Translations under genes and position numbers: made by a program
Origin: Armatimonadetes bacterium UBA5352
GTDB taxonomy: Bacteria > Armatimonadota > Zipacnadia > Zipacnadales > UBA5352
Direction: 5' to 3'
Length of the DNA: 55,422 nt
Assembly: GCA_002411015.1 (NCBI GenBank)
Contig: DHPY01000065.1
Span: 1-55,422, forward strand
The notes under the pieces: generated by a model
Seen by the model: only the letters and a program-made list of their open reading frames with translations
What the model was told of the DNA's origin: nothing
The model's database searches: none
In this document: one piece after another, positions 17,949-25,895 of the stretch
Layout of the letters: every line of letters starts with the position of its first letter
How positions within the stretch are numbered: position 1 is the first letter of the stretch

Positions 17949-18397
17949 GAGCCCTCCTCGTGGACATCGAGCGCGGCGAGGCGCGCGATCTTCTCCGCGA
18001 GGCTGGCGGGAGGCGTCTTCTCGGGGTGTCGCTCGTAGTAGTACTTCGCGGCTGCGGCAACGCCCTCTTCGCCGAGGACTGAGCAGTGCACCTTCACCGC
18101 GGGAAGGCCATCAAGCTCACTCACGACGTCAGTATTCCCGACCTTCAGGGCGTCCTCGAGGGTCTTGCCTTTGACCATCTCGGTCAGAATGGAGCTGACG
18201 GCGATGGCGGCCCCGCACCCAAATGTTTGGAAGTTGATGTCCTCGACGACATCGGTCTCCTCGTTGATGCGCATGGTGATCTTCATGATATCGCCACAGC
18301 GCGGGTTGCCGACCTCGCCGATGGCGTTGGCATCCTCAAGCACACCGACATTGCGCGGGTTCTCGAAGTGATCCATGACCTTCGCGGAATACTGCAT
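17945..18397 (-). CDS. iscU: IscU/NifU-type iron-sulfur cluster scaffold
   Basis: 150 aa. Iron-sulfur scaffold on which clusters are built before transfer to apoproteins. Conserved ligands are all present: Cys34 (NPRCGD, with Asp36), Cys61 (FGCGAAIAVSS) and Cys105 (KVHCSVL). N-terminus MQYSAKVMDHFENPRNVG matches NifU-N proteins that work with IscS/NifS. No cysteine desulfurase gene is adjacent. ATG 18397 is used rather than the TTG one codon earlier. Own promoter at 18454-18482; DUF58 overlaps its 3' end. Confidence 0.95.
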   Translation of the reverse strand: MQYSAKVMDHFENPRNVGVLEDANAIGEVGNPRCGDIMKITMRINEETDVVEDINFQTFGCGAAIAVSSILTEMVKGKTLEDALKVGNTDVVSELDGLPAVKVHCSVLGEEGVAAAAKYYYERHPEKTPPASLAEKIARLAALDVHEEGS

Positions 18398-18453
18398 CAA
18401 GGACTCATCTCACTTGATATCAGGATGTGCGACGTTCGGCGCTCTGCCCGAGC

Positions 18454-18482
18454 ATTATACTTGAGGCGGCCGGAATGGACAA
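18454..18482 (-). promoter_or_regulatory. Predicted sigma-70 promoter of iscU-DUF58
   Basis: Minus strand TTGTCC (18477-18482), 17-nt spacer, perfect TATAAT (18454-18459). Transcription would begin near 18447, giving a ~50-nt leader to the iscU ATG. It lies in the 98-bp gap after the PpiC gene. Confidence 0.7.
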
Positions 18483-18495
18483 ACCCGTTGCGGCC

Positions 18496-19473
18496 CTACT
18501 GCGGCAAAGCCACGGGCAGCAGCGATGGCCGCTCGGGCGGCGGCGCGTGCTTCAGAAGCTCCATCGTAGCCTCTTGCAGACCGTCATCGCTGATGGTGAC
18601 GGCGGCCTCTGAGCGCGCGCGTCGAACCCACTCCTCGCGCGCAGCCGGCATCTTCATCCGCACGATCCGCGCCTGCACCTCCTCGCGGACCGCCTCCAGC
18701 GGGCGATGCCCCGCGCCCTCCCGCCCTTCGAGCTTCAGCAGCACCCAGCCATCGGGGACCTGGATGGGGGCGGAGAGCTCACCCTCCGACATCGCGAAAG
18801 CGGCATCGGTGATCGCGCGGGCGTAGTCATCGCGCTCGATCCAGCCCATATCGCCACCGTTCTCGCGGGTCGCCGGGTCGATGGACAGTGCCGTGGCGAG
18901 GCCGGCGAAGTCGGCTCCGGGCTCTTTGAGTGCGTCGGCGAGGCTGCGCGCGTCCTCCTCGCTGCCCAGGAGGATCATTCGCGCCTTCACCCGCTCACCG
19001 AGCGCGTAGTCCTCCTGGTGCTCCCGGTAGAAGTCGGCGACCTCCTGCTCCGGAACCTGTACCGTTGCGGTCACGAGCTTGTCAAGCAGCAGGTCAATGC
19101 GCAGGCTCTCGCGGTACTCCGCTTCGCTGATGCCGCGCTGCTCGAGGATGGCGCGCGTGTCAGTCTCTGAGCCCGCCTCGGCGACGGCGCGCTGCCAGCG
19201 AAGCTGCATCTCTTCGTCGGAGACCTCGATGCCGGCCTCCCGCGCCGCAAGCTCGATGAGCTCCGCGTCGATCATATCCACGAGCGTGGGTCCGCCGCGG
19301 CGCTTACGGAGCTCATCGAGCAACTGCCCGGCGGTGATGGTCTGCCCGTTGACGCGCGCGACGACCTTGCCGCGCTCGGTGGGGGTGCAGGAGGTGACGG
19401 CGGGCAGCGCGAGAACGATCACGAGCGCCGAGATGATGGTGCTGAAACCCGAGAGGACGCGGCGTGGCAACAT
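18496..19473 (-). CDS. PpiC/SurA-type peptidyl-prolyl isomerase lipoprotein
   Basis: 325 aa. Lipobox AVTSC (Cys29), so an envelope foldase anchored by lipid (PrsA-like). N-terminal SurA-like helical chaperone part begins VVARVNGQTITAGQLLDELRKRRG. The parvulin domain (~185-290) shows VKARMILLGSEEDA, the FAGLATALSIDPATRENGGDMGWIERDD core and the LSAPIQVPDGWVLLKLEGR strand. ATG 19473 gives the lipoprotein signal; upstream in-frame codons lie in the preceding short ORF. Helps folding of secreted proteins, plausible in a genome with such large exported enzymes. Confidence 0.92.
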   Translation of the reverse strand: MLPRRVLSGFSTIISALVIVLALPAVTSCTPTERGKVVARVNGQTITAGQLLDELRKRRGGPTLVDMIDAELIELAAREAGIEVSDEEMQLRWQRAVAEAGSETDTRAILEQRGISEAEYRESLRIDLLLDKLVTATVQVPEQEVADFYREHQEDYALGERVKARMILLGSEEDARSLADALKEPGADFAGLATALSIDPATRENGGDMGWIERDDYARAITDAAFAMSEGELSAPIQVPDGWVLLKLEGREGAGHRPLEAVREEVQARIVRMKMPAAREEWVRRARSEAAVTISDDGLQEATMELLKHAPPPERPSLLPVALPQ

Positions 19474-19501
19474 TTCGGTCCGAACGCCCCTTTGTGGCGG
19501 A

Positions 19502-19657
19502 TTACTGTGCGGTGATGGAAACGAGTCTCCCGTCCTGCTCATAGAACCAGGCGCTGCCCCCGCCGTGCTCCACCCACTCGAGCAGGCGCTCCAGGAGTTC
19601 AAACCCCCAGAAGTACCCGGGGAGTTCCTCAACATACTCAATGATGGCCGACCTCAC
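19502..19657 (-). CDS. Short hypothetical ORF, possibly 5'-truncated
   Basis: 51 aa from a GTG at 19657, ending 28 nt before the PpiC start. The product (VRSAIIEYVEELPGYFWGFE through to SAWFYEQDGRLVSITAQ) has a natural composition with predicted helix and strand. The same frame runs upstream into GC-rich repeat-like sequence (19646-19752) beginning GGCCGACCTC, the inner-arm motif of the palindromic element at 19753-19888. Either a genuine short protein with a GTG start, or a remnant whose N-terminus was replaced when repeat sequence arrived. Confidence 0.4.
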   Translation of the reverse strand: MRSAIIEYVEELPGYFWGFELLERLLEWVEHGGGSAWFYEQDGRLVSITAQ

Positions 19658-19752
19658 CCCCCGGCCCCCTCTCCGTTCCGGATGAGGGGAGGACGACGGC
19701 GGACCGGCACAGCCCAGTTGGGCAGGCGGACCCCACCCTCGCGCCGAGAGAA
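19646..19752. repeat. GC-rich repeat-like stretch next to palindrome copy 1
   Basis: Opens with GGCCGACCTC, the same motif that forms the inner arm of the palindrome, followed by a CCCCCCGGCCCCCTCTCC block reminiscent of short interspersed GC-rich repeats seen in many high-GC genomes. It has no coding signal of its own. Origin as a decayed extra repeat unit is inferred. Confidence 0.4.
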
Positions 19753-19888
19753 GGAGGGGCCGCACGAGCCCTGCGAGCGCAGCGAGAAGGGCGAGGTCGG
19801 CCCGTTTCGTTTGGCGCAGCCGAGCCGCGACGCGGAGGGCCGACCTCGCGTCAGCCGCTAACGCGACTGACGCTCGTGCGGCCCCTCC
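19753..19888 (+). repeat. Multi-armed palindromic element, copy 1
   Basis: Outer arms GGAGGGGCCGCACGAG (19753-19768) and its exact complement (19873-19888). Inner arms GAGGTCGGCCC (19793-19803) and complement (19837-19847). Between outer and inner arms sit two lateral hairpins: GCCCT/AGGGC (19768-19772 / 19788-19792) and GCGTCAG/CTGACGC (19848-19854 / 19867-19873). Folded, this is a four-arm cruciform or cloverleaf. It starts 26 nt after the cupin stop codon. A second copy, inverted, is at 21793-21927. Confidence 0.9.
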
Positions 19889-19914
19889 TGGCTTACCGCG
19901 GTTGTCCGTCCCGC

Positions 19915-20274
19915 CTACACCCGCACAGGCTCTGTGACCTCGGTGTCGTCGTGCTGGTAAGCCGGCGAGCACGTGCACAGAATCACCAGCGGCTCGGGGC
20001 CGATGGCGGTGACCCGGTGCTCAGCGCCCGGCGGGATCAGCCGCGCATCCCCCGGCCCGACGCGCTCGATCGCACCACCGATCTCCAGCGCGCCCTCTCC
20101 GCTGAGGACGAAGTATATCTCCTCCGCCTCGTGGTGTCGATGACGAAGGGTGGCCGCGCCCGGTTCGACCGTAGCCTGCGCGAGGCTCAGGTTCCGCGAT
20201 CCACCAAGCTCCGGGCGGATGAGCTCGCGGATCCGGGAGCCGTCGAGAGTCGTGTACTCCATCTGGTCGCGCAT
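19915..20274 (-). CDS. Single-domain cupin protein
   Basis: 119 aa from ATG 20274 with GGAGG 6 nt upstream. One beta-barrel cupin: LRHRHHEAEEIYFVLSGEGALEIGG carries the metal-binding His-x-His-H...E set of motif 1, and GDARLIPPGAEHRVTAIG is motif 2. Probably a metal-dependent small-molecule enzyme or sugar-binding regulator; the substrate cannot be told. Follows the PHP-domain gene by 17 nt on the same strand, so they form a pair enclosed by the two palindromic elements. Confidence 0.9.
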   Translation of the reverse strand: MRDQMEYTTLDGSRIRELIRPELGGSRNLSLAQATVEPGAATLRHRHHEAEEIYFVLSGEGALEIGGAIERVGPGDARLIPPGAEHRVTAIGPEPLVILCTCSPAYQHDDTEVTEPVRV

Positions 20275-20291
20275 GTTCAACCTCCGGCCGC

Positions 20292-21767
20292 TCAGCCCAC
20301 CCACACCGGCGACGTCCACGCCATCTGGCCGTTCGCCTGCGTGACGCGCACGTAGTAGTAATCGATGCCCTCGCCGGAGCCCTCGTCCTCGATCTGCAGG
20401 GAGGCCTTGTAGCTCTCCGGGAGGACGAGGCGCTCGATCTGCACGTTCTCGGTCGTGAACTCGCCGGTGAACTCCGTCTCCGAGTGCGCCGCAAGTTCGC
20501 CAAGTGTGCGCTCGATGACGACCCGCGCGGGTCGAGTGACATCAAGCCGCACGCGGGCGGCCTCGGGGCCCTCGATCTCGAAGTACATGCGCTTCGACGG
20601 GTCCTCCGCGAAGGCGCCCTGGCGCGCGGTGAACGACTGCCAGCGGCAGCCGGTGTCGCCGCGCTCGAGGATGCGATCCCGGCGATGCTCCTCGTACGGA
20701 GCCGCCTGCCATGCGGGCACGACCTCGCGCAGCGTGGCGCCCTCGAGGTAGAGCGCGATCTCCCAGTCGCAGGTGCGGGGCATCGCGAGCGTCGCCCACG
20801 GCCCCCAGCCGTAGCGCACATGGCAGCGGGCCACGCCCGGCCACGGGTCGAGTGCGGGCTTCTGCCTGCCGAAGGCGCGGGCGATCGGCTCTCCGTTGCG
20901 AATCAGCTCAACCAGCGTCAGCTCATCCCAGCCGCGCACCGAGACCTCGATCTCGCGGGCGCTGTTGGCGGGTAGCTCGCTGCCCATCGGCTGCCCGTTG
21001 ACGGTGAACTCGATCTCGATGCGATCGCCGGAGACCGCATAGCAGCGGCGGCTCCTCAGCGCATCGAACACGGCCTCGCGGGTGAGTTCCGGCGCGATGA
21101 CCGCCGCGATGCCCTCGCCCCACGCGCCTGGGTAGCCGAGGTGATCGTCGGTGGAGCCGACCGCGCCGAGGCGCATTCCCTGATCGAGCGCCCACTGCCA
21201 GGTGCTGGAGGTGGCGCGGCCACCCATGGAGTGGCGGATGTAGTCGTGCAGGCCGCGGTCCCGCTCGGCGCCACCGTGCTCTGAGATGATCTCGGCGATC
21301 GGCGACAGCTCCGGGTCCACGTGCTCCCAGAGCTGCCCGCGCCACAGACGCGGGTAGCCCGGGTGATGCGGGACGAGCAGCGCCCCTGCGTCGCGCGCGT
21401 ACGCCTTCAGGCCGTCGAGTGTGGCGAAGTAGCGAAGCTCGCCCGTTTCGTCGGGGAAGACGATGTGGTAGTCGCCCCATGTGCTCGAGTGGGACTCCCA
21501 GCCGAGGAGGGTCACGAACTCGCCCGGACTGTGGAACGAGCGGGCGAGCCGCTTGACCTCCGGCCATCCCTCGCGCATGGACTTGAAGCCGCGCACCCAG
21601 TGCATGTGCGCGTTCTGGGGCATGATCGGCATGTCCGGCCACTGCGAGTGCCCGGTGTGGGCGAAGAAGTCGAGGTGCTCGCGCGCGATCTCGAACGCAC
21701 GCTGCGTGCTCCCCTTCGCGTAGCCACAGGCGTTGTGGTTGTGGATGTCGCCCCAGTAGATGGGCAT
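20292..21767 (-). CDS. PHP-domain / DUF3604-like metal-dependent hydrolase
   Basis: 491 aa from ATG 21767 (GGGAGG ~7 nt upstream). The N-terminal two thirds is a PHP-type metal-binding barrel: WGDIHNHNACGYAKGS (His9, His11), DFFAHTGHSQW, LLGWESHSS, LLVPHHPGYPR and GSTDDHLGYPGAWG follow the expected order of metal ligands. C-terminal ~200 residues are beta-rich, as in DUF3604 proteins. No signal peptide. Members of this group are typically annotated as hydrolases of unknown substrate. Copy 2 of the palindrome lies 25 nt upstream of the start. Confidence 0.88.
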   Translation of the reverse strand: MPIYWGDIHNHNACGYAKGSTQRAFEIAREHLDFFAHTGHSQWPDMPIMPQNAHMHWVRGFKSMREGWPEVKRLARSFHSPGEFVTLLGWESHSSTWGDYHIVFPDETGELRYFATLDGLKAYARDAGALLVPHHPGYPRLWRGQLWEHVDPELSPIAEIISEHGGAERDRGLHDYIRHSMGGRATSSTWQWALDQGMRLGAVGSTDDHLGYPGAWGEGIAAVIAPELTREAVFDALRSRRCYAVSGDRIEIEFTVNGQPMGSELPANSAREIEVSVRGWDELTLVELIRNGEPIARAFGRQKPALDPWPGVARCHVRYGWGPWATLAMPRTCDWEIALYLEGATLREVVPAWQAAPYEEHRRDRILERGDTGCRWQSFTARQGAFAEDPSKRMYFEIEGPEAARVRLDVTRPARVVIERTLGELAAHSETEFTGEFTTENVQIERLVLPESYKASLQIEDEGSGEGIDYYYVRVTQANGQMAWTSPVWVG

Positions 21768-21792
21768 GGCGGGACCTCCCAATGAATTCGGT

Positions 21793-21927
21793 GGAGGGGC
21801 CGCACGAGTGGCAGTCGCGCCAGCGGCTGCCAGGAGGTCGGCCCATGTTAGTGCGGGCGAACGACCGAAGGGGCCGACCTCCCCAACCGCCTCGCTGCGC
21901 TCGGCAGTCGGCTCGTGCGGCCCCTCC
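21793..21927 (-). repeat. Multi-armed palindromic element, copy 2 (inverted)
   Basis: Outer arms identical to copy 1 (21793-21808 and 21912-21927) and inner arms identical (21834-21844 and 21871-21881). Lateral stems are TGGCAG/CTGCCA (21809-21814 / 21827-21832) and, on the other side, CCGACTGCC pairing with GGCGGTTGG through two G-T pairs (minus-strand reading of 21911-21903 and of ~21892-21884). The hairpin loops match copy 1 only when this copy is reverse-complemented, so it is inverted. It ends 19 nt after the DUF4139 gene stop. Confidence 0.88.
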
Positions 21928-21946
21928 GGCGCAAACTGCCGTCAGA

Positions 21947-24010
21947 CTACCCCACGTTCAGGTTCGCGATGTAGGCCTCCAGTTCAGTCTGGATACCGTT
22001 GCGCCGCGTGGTGAGGTCGTCGATCTCCTTGCGCACGCGGTCGAACTCGTCCTCCTGCTCCGTGAGCTTCTGCACGTAGCGGGTGTAGAGCTCGTTCTCG
22101 TGGTCGAGCTGCTCCATGTTCTGCCGGATGCGGTCCTGCTCCTCCCCGATCTGCGTGAGGCGCGCCTGCCGCACCTCGATCTCGCGATCGATCCCGGCGA
22201 TCTGCTGCTTCATCTCGATGATGCGCTGCAGCGCCGCCTTCACGTCCGCCGGCAGCTCCCGCCACTGCAAGTAGTAGGCGACGCGCTCGAGGCTCTCGGA
22301 AGTCAGCGCCACACGCTCGGTCAGCGGCTGCTGCATCTTCACGGTGAGCTTCTCGGTCGCGTTCGGGGCGACCTCGACCTCGATGCGGTAGAGGTCGCGC
22401 GTGGTCTCCGCGGGCTCGGCAGGCTCCACGAGCTCCCAGTCGGGCCGGCGCGGGTGCTCGATCAGCACCGTGCGCGCCACCTCGGCGTTGTTGCGGATCG
22501 TGTACTCCATCTCCATCGTCTGCGTGGTCTGCGCGATCAGCACGCCGTTGACGATCTTGACCGACTGGCGGATCTGGTCGCCACCCTTGCTCTCGGGCGA
22601 GACCTCCACGGCGGTGTCCATCGCGTAGCTGATCAGCCGCTCATCGCCGGGCCCGAGATCGCTGACGAGGGCATCACCGGCGTAGGCGCCGCCATCGAAG
22701 ACGGTGATCGCGCCGCCCATCAGCGAGAGGCCTGTTGAGTTCTTGAGCCGCAGCCCGTGCATCGGGTACTTCGGGTTCGCCGACTGCGAGTAGATCGAGA
22801 TCTTCTCGGTCTCGACCGCCTGGTTGACGATCGGGATCATCGCCGAGCCCTGGCGGCTGATGGTGATCGGCTGGTTGATCGCGTAGTGGAACATCTCGCC
22901 GACCTCTTCGCCGGCCGCAGCGGCCGCGATCCCGGCGCCCGCAAGGCCATCGGCCATCATCCCGCCGCCGAAGCCGCCCGCGGCCATGCCCGGGACGCCC
23001 ATCATCATCGGCTCGGCAGCAGGCGAGGGCGCGGGCATGGCCAGGCGCCTGGCCATGCGCTCCTCGCCGACCGTCATCGCATCGGCAGCCTCTGCCTCCG
23101 CGGGCATTCCGAGATCGCCCTCGTAGAGCCGCGGCCGCGCCGCCACCTGCGTCTGGACCGGCACATCGGGCCGATCCACGTAGATCGGCTGGTAGAGGTC
23201 CTGCGTGAAGCTCACGGGGCGGCCGGAGACCAGCGAGAGGTTCACGGCCTCCCAGTCGGTGTCGGTCGTGTTCTCGACGATCGCCCAGCCCTGCAGGAAG
23301 CTCTCGCCCTCATCCGCGACGAGGCGGTAGGTCGTCTTCCACACGGGCGTCTCGAGCAGATAGCCCACTGAGACCTGGCGCGCGCCGGTGCCGGTGAAGT
23401 GAAGCTCTACGCCGCGCTTGGAGACATCGCGATTGGCTGCAATCGCCGCCAGCGCCTTGCCCAGGTCGCTCGAAAGCTCCGGATCGAGCAGTTGCACGTC
23501 CTGGATATGCCAGATCGGCACCTGCCGCAGGCCCTCGGCGGTGACGACATTCACGACCTCGAACTCGACCACGTTGTCATCAACTGACTTGCTCTGCCAC
23601 TCCGTGCCGAGGATCGTGCCGCGCACCTCCCCCGCGCTGGTGGTGGTGATGGCGACCTCGGCGCCGCGCAGGCGCGAGAGCAGCGCGCCCAGGGCGGGCT
23701 CATCCGCGATGTCCACCGCGAAGGAACGCAGCGTGCGGTCGAGAGGGTCGCGCGGGGCGTAGGTCACCGGGCCGATGGTGCCGCCGGAGAGGTCCTGGAG
23801 CACCATGGACTTGAGGATATCGTTGATCTGCTCCGCGCGGAAGGACAGCGCGATGGTCTCGTCATCATGGACCAGGCCCTGGTGCTGGAAGAAGCCGACG
23901 CCGCTCGAGTAGAGCACGACGTGGCTGAGTGGCAGGTCGGCAGCGCTTGCAGAGCCCGCGGCCGTCGCCATCATGACCACACCTATCGCCAGCAGTGGGA
24001 TGAGCCTCAT
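21947..24010 (-). CDS. Secreted DUF4139 domain protein
   Basis: 687 aa from ATG 24010 with AGGAGG 9 nt upstream. Signal peptide MRLIPLLAIGVVMMATAAGSASA. N-terminal DUF4140-like part (HVVLYSSGVGFFQHQGLV) and a central DUF4139 region with GYLLETPVWKTTYRLV and WAIVENTTDTDWEAVNLSLVSGRPVSF. Residues ~345-400 are a Gly/Met/Ala-rich low-complexity linker. The last ~80 residues form a charged coiled coil (EIEVRQARLTQIGEEQDRIR and on). Exported, function unknown. Stands 20 nt from palindrome copy 2. Confidence 0.92.
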   Translation of the reverse strand: MRLIPLLAIGVVMMATAAGSASAADLPLSHVVLYSSGVGFFQHQGLVHDDETIALSFRAEQINDILKSMVLQDLSGGTIGPVTYAPRDPLDRTLRSFAVDIADEPALGALLSRLRGAEVAITTTSAGEVRGTILGTEWQSKSVDDNVVEFEVVNVVTAEGLRQVPIWHIQDVQLLDPELSSDLGKALAAIAANRDVSKRGVELHFTGTGARQVSVGYLLETPVWKTTYRLVADEGESFLQGWAIVENTTDTDWEAVNLSLVSGRPVSFTQDLYQPIYVDRPDVPVQTQVAARPRLYEGDLGMPAEAEAADAMTVGEERMARRLAMPAPSPAAEPMMMGVPGMAAGGFGGGMMADGLAGAGIAAAAAGEEVGEMFHYAINQPITISRQGSAMIPIVNQAVETEKISIYSQSANPKYPMHGLRLKNSTGLSLMGGAITVFDGGAYAGDALVSDLGPGDERLISYAMDTAVEVSPESKGGDQIRQSVKIVNGVLIAQTTQTMEMEYTIRNNAEVARTVLIEHPRRPDWELVEPAEPAETTRDLYRIEVEVAPNATEKLTVKMQQPLTERVALTSESLERVAYYLQWRELPADVKAALQRIIEMKQQIAGIDREIEVRQARLTQIGEEQDRIRQNMEQLDHENELYTRYVQKLTEQEDEFDRVRKEIDDLTTRRNGIQTELEAYIANLNVG

Positions 24011-24174
24011 CTTCGAATCCTCCTCGTCAGTAGGGGGCCCCGTTAACATAGCGCCCGGAGGGCCTCTCCTTTGCAGTGTTTTTTTCGCGACGGGCGAACT
24101 CTCTTGGGAGCGCCACGAGAAAGACACATGAAGAACAACCTGTCCTCGCGACGCGGGAACATCGTTGCAGGATT

Positions 24175-24196
24175 GGGCGAGCAAGGAAGCTCGCCC
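24175..24196. repeat. Short hairpin, arms GGGCGAGC / GCTCGCCC
   Basis: Perfect 8-bp stem with loop AAGGAA in the 249-bp gap between the DUF4139 gene and the next gene, about 63 nt after the stop at 24260. Hairpins of this kind recur as short interspersed repeats in large GC-rich genomes. The rest of 24011-24259 shows no gene. Confidence 0.5.
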
Positions 24197-24241
24197 CTCC
24201 TGGACGACGCGGGCGAGCACGTGGGTGACGTACCCCTTTGA

Positions 24242-24257
24242 CAGGCGAGGACGCCTG
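24242..24257. repeat. Short hairpin, arms CAGGCG / CGCCTG
   Basis: Perfect 6-bp stem with AGGA loop, 2 nt downstream of the stop of the 24260-25372 gene. With the hairpin at 24175 it forms a pair of 3'-end stem-loops; neither has a U-run. Confidence 0.45.
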
Positions 24258-24259
24258 CC

Positions 24260-25372
24260 CTACACCCGCTTCACCGCAGCCAGCACGTTCGCGGCGCTGG
24301 CGACGTAGAGCTTGCCGTCCGCCTCGGTGTCATTGATCCACTCGGGGGCATCTTCCTCCTCAAGCAGATCAACGGCCTCGTCAATGAGCGTGAGCGCGGT
24401 TGCGTGGTCGTAGCGGTCGAGCACCATCGCTGCCCAGCCGGTCGCGACGGGCCAGTAGCCGCCGTTCTGGTAGGTGCCGCGCGTATACTCCGCGAGCATC
24501 CGCTGCCAGAAACGCGGCTGCGGGATGTGCCGGACACAACCGCGGAGGAAGCAATCACCGTACCGGTCGAAGAGATACTCCCCTACGCGCACTGTCTCCT
24601 TCTTCGAGAGAGCGCGCACCACGCCCGCGTAGGCGCTGCCCCAGAGGTCGGTCTGATCGCAGTCACCTGTCGCCGCGTCCATCATGCCGTCGCGGGGGCG
24701 GTAGAACTCCTTCAGCGCGTGCGAGGTGTGCTCCGCGGCCTCGAACCAGATGTGGGCGCCCTCGTGATCCTCGCTGCGCTGGCCGAGCTTGGCGAGGACC
24801 ATGCAGGCCTCCCAGTAGAGCAGCGAGGAGAAGAGGACCTTGCCCGTCTTCCCGACGGTGTCGGTGAAGCCGTAGGCGGAGTGCGGGTTGGCGGGGTCAA
24901 CGAAGACCAGCCCGTCCTCTGAAAGCGGCACGGTCTCCATCCCGTCCATGAGCGCGTTGCGGTGGCGCTCGTAGAGGGTGAAATCGCCCGTGACGTCGCA
25001 GTAGGCATCCACGAGCTTCACCGCGAACTGCGCGTTATCGGTGGGCGGCCGCGTCCCGGCGACGAGGTAGACCGGGCGGCCGTCGGTGTAGACGCAGTTG
25101 GCCATCAGACCATCCTCGCGCTGCCCGGCGATCAGGAAGTCGATCGCGGCCGCGATCTCCTCGGGGGGAATGAGATGCCCGGCGCCCTCCACTGCGTAGC
25201 AGAAGTCGCGGAAGTAGATGCGCCCGGGGTACTTCCCGGCCCCATCGGGCTGGAAGATCCACGTTCCGTCATCGGCCTTGATGCGGGCGGCGTCGAGACA
25301 GCGCTTCGCGACTGCCTCGATGCGATCCACCTGCTCGGCCGGAGCTTCCATCGGTCGGAGGAAGTGCTTCAT
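24260..25372 (-). CDS. Alpha/alpha-barrel (six-hairpin) glycosidase-like protein
   Basis: 370 aa from ATG 25372; a TTG at 25402 would add 10 residues. Repeated helical hairpins with IYFRDFCYAVEGAGHLIPP (~47-65), DNAQFAVKLVDAYCDVTGDFTLYERH, GKVLFSSLLYWEACMVLAKL and GGYWPVATGWAAMVLDRY resemble six-hairpin glycosidases such as glycogen-debranching or GH63-type enzymes. No signal peptide. Aspartates in YFRDF and TDTVGK could be catalytic but this is not proven. Probably acts on an oligosaccharide in the cytoplasm. Confidence 0.8.
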   Translation of the reverse strand: MKHFLRPMEAPAEQVDRIEAVAKRCLDAARIKADDGTWIFQPDGAGKYPGRIYFRDFCYAVEGAGHLIPPEEIAAAIDFLIAGQREDGLMANCVYTDGRPVYLVAGTRPPTDNAQFAVKLVDAYCDVTGDFTLYERHRNALMDGMETVPLSEDGLVFVDPANPHSAYGFTDTVGKTGKVLFSSLLYWEACMVLAKLGQRSEDHEGAHIWFEAAEHTSHALKEFYRPRDGMMDAATGDCDQTDLWGSAYAGVVRALSKKETVRVGEYLFDRYGDCFLRGCVRHIPQPRFWQRMLAEYTRGTYQNGGYWPVATGWAAMVLDRYDHATALTLIDEAVDLLEEEDAPEWINDTEADGKLYVASAANVLAAVKRV

Positions 25373-25457
25373 GGGTGTGCGTTCAGGCCTCCAGTGCGAC
25401 AAGAGCCCCCCGTCGGCGTGCGTGACGGAACAGGAGGCTGTTGAGTTCCATCTTGTT

Positions 25458-25895
25458 CTAGTCGGACTTCGGGCGCACGACGAAGCTGCAGCGGGCCTCG
25501 TCGCACCCGCTCAGATCGGCGACGCACTCATACCCGAGCGGCTCGAGCACGCGCCGGTAGAGCACGTCACAGTGGCCGCAGTAGTCGTGGTACGGCTCCA
25601 CGTGCTCGAGGCTCATCAGCAGGCCCTTCGAGGGGCAGTGGTGCATGACGATGCTGAACTCCCCTGCCTCCTCGTCGAGCGTCATCGTGAAGTCCGCGGC
25701 CTCTTCGTTGAGCGTGTGCGACCAGTAGAGCCAGCAGCCGCGCAGGCCGTGCTCGACCACGAGATCGTGCATGTTCTGCAGGAAGTTGTCGGACAGGTAC
25801 TCCCAGAAGCGCATGACCTCATCCGGCCCGCCGCGCTCCTCAAGATAGCGGAAAAGCTCGGAGTATGCCGGGATGAACTCGGTGCAGGAGATCAC
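25458..25895 (-). CDS. Cysteine-containing small protein, possibly ATC-hydrolase-like
   Basis: 145 aa, soluble. The C-terminal half has ordered Cys/His: MHHCPSKGLL, HDYCGHCDVLYRRVLEPLGYE and a final CSFVVR. The pattern of a CP motif, a later C-x-x-C and a final C-x-F/V-x-x-R resembles L-2-amino-thiazoline-4-carboxylate hydrolase-like proteins (PF14196), a family often found as orphans. Start ATG 25895 overlaps the stop of the next upstream gene (ATGA). The neighbouring gene looks like a distant paralogue. Assignment is tentative. Confidence 0.75.
   Translation of the reverse strand: MISCTEFIPAYSELFRYLEERGGPDEVMRFWEYLSDNFLQNMHDLVVEHGLRGCWLYWSHTLNEEAADFTMTLDEEAGEFSIVMHHCPSKGLLMSLEHVEPYHDYCGHCDVLYRRVLEPLGYECVADLSGCDEARCSFVVRPKSD

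Noticed and set aside
19753..21927. Composite transposon made of the two palindromes with the PHP and cupin genes as cargo
   Set aside because: No transposase, no flanking direct repeats seen at either element, and the position of each copy just after a stop codon fits 3'-end structures better.
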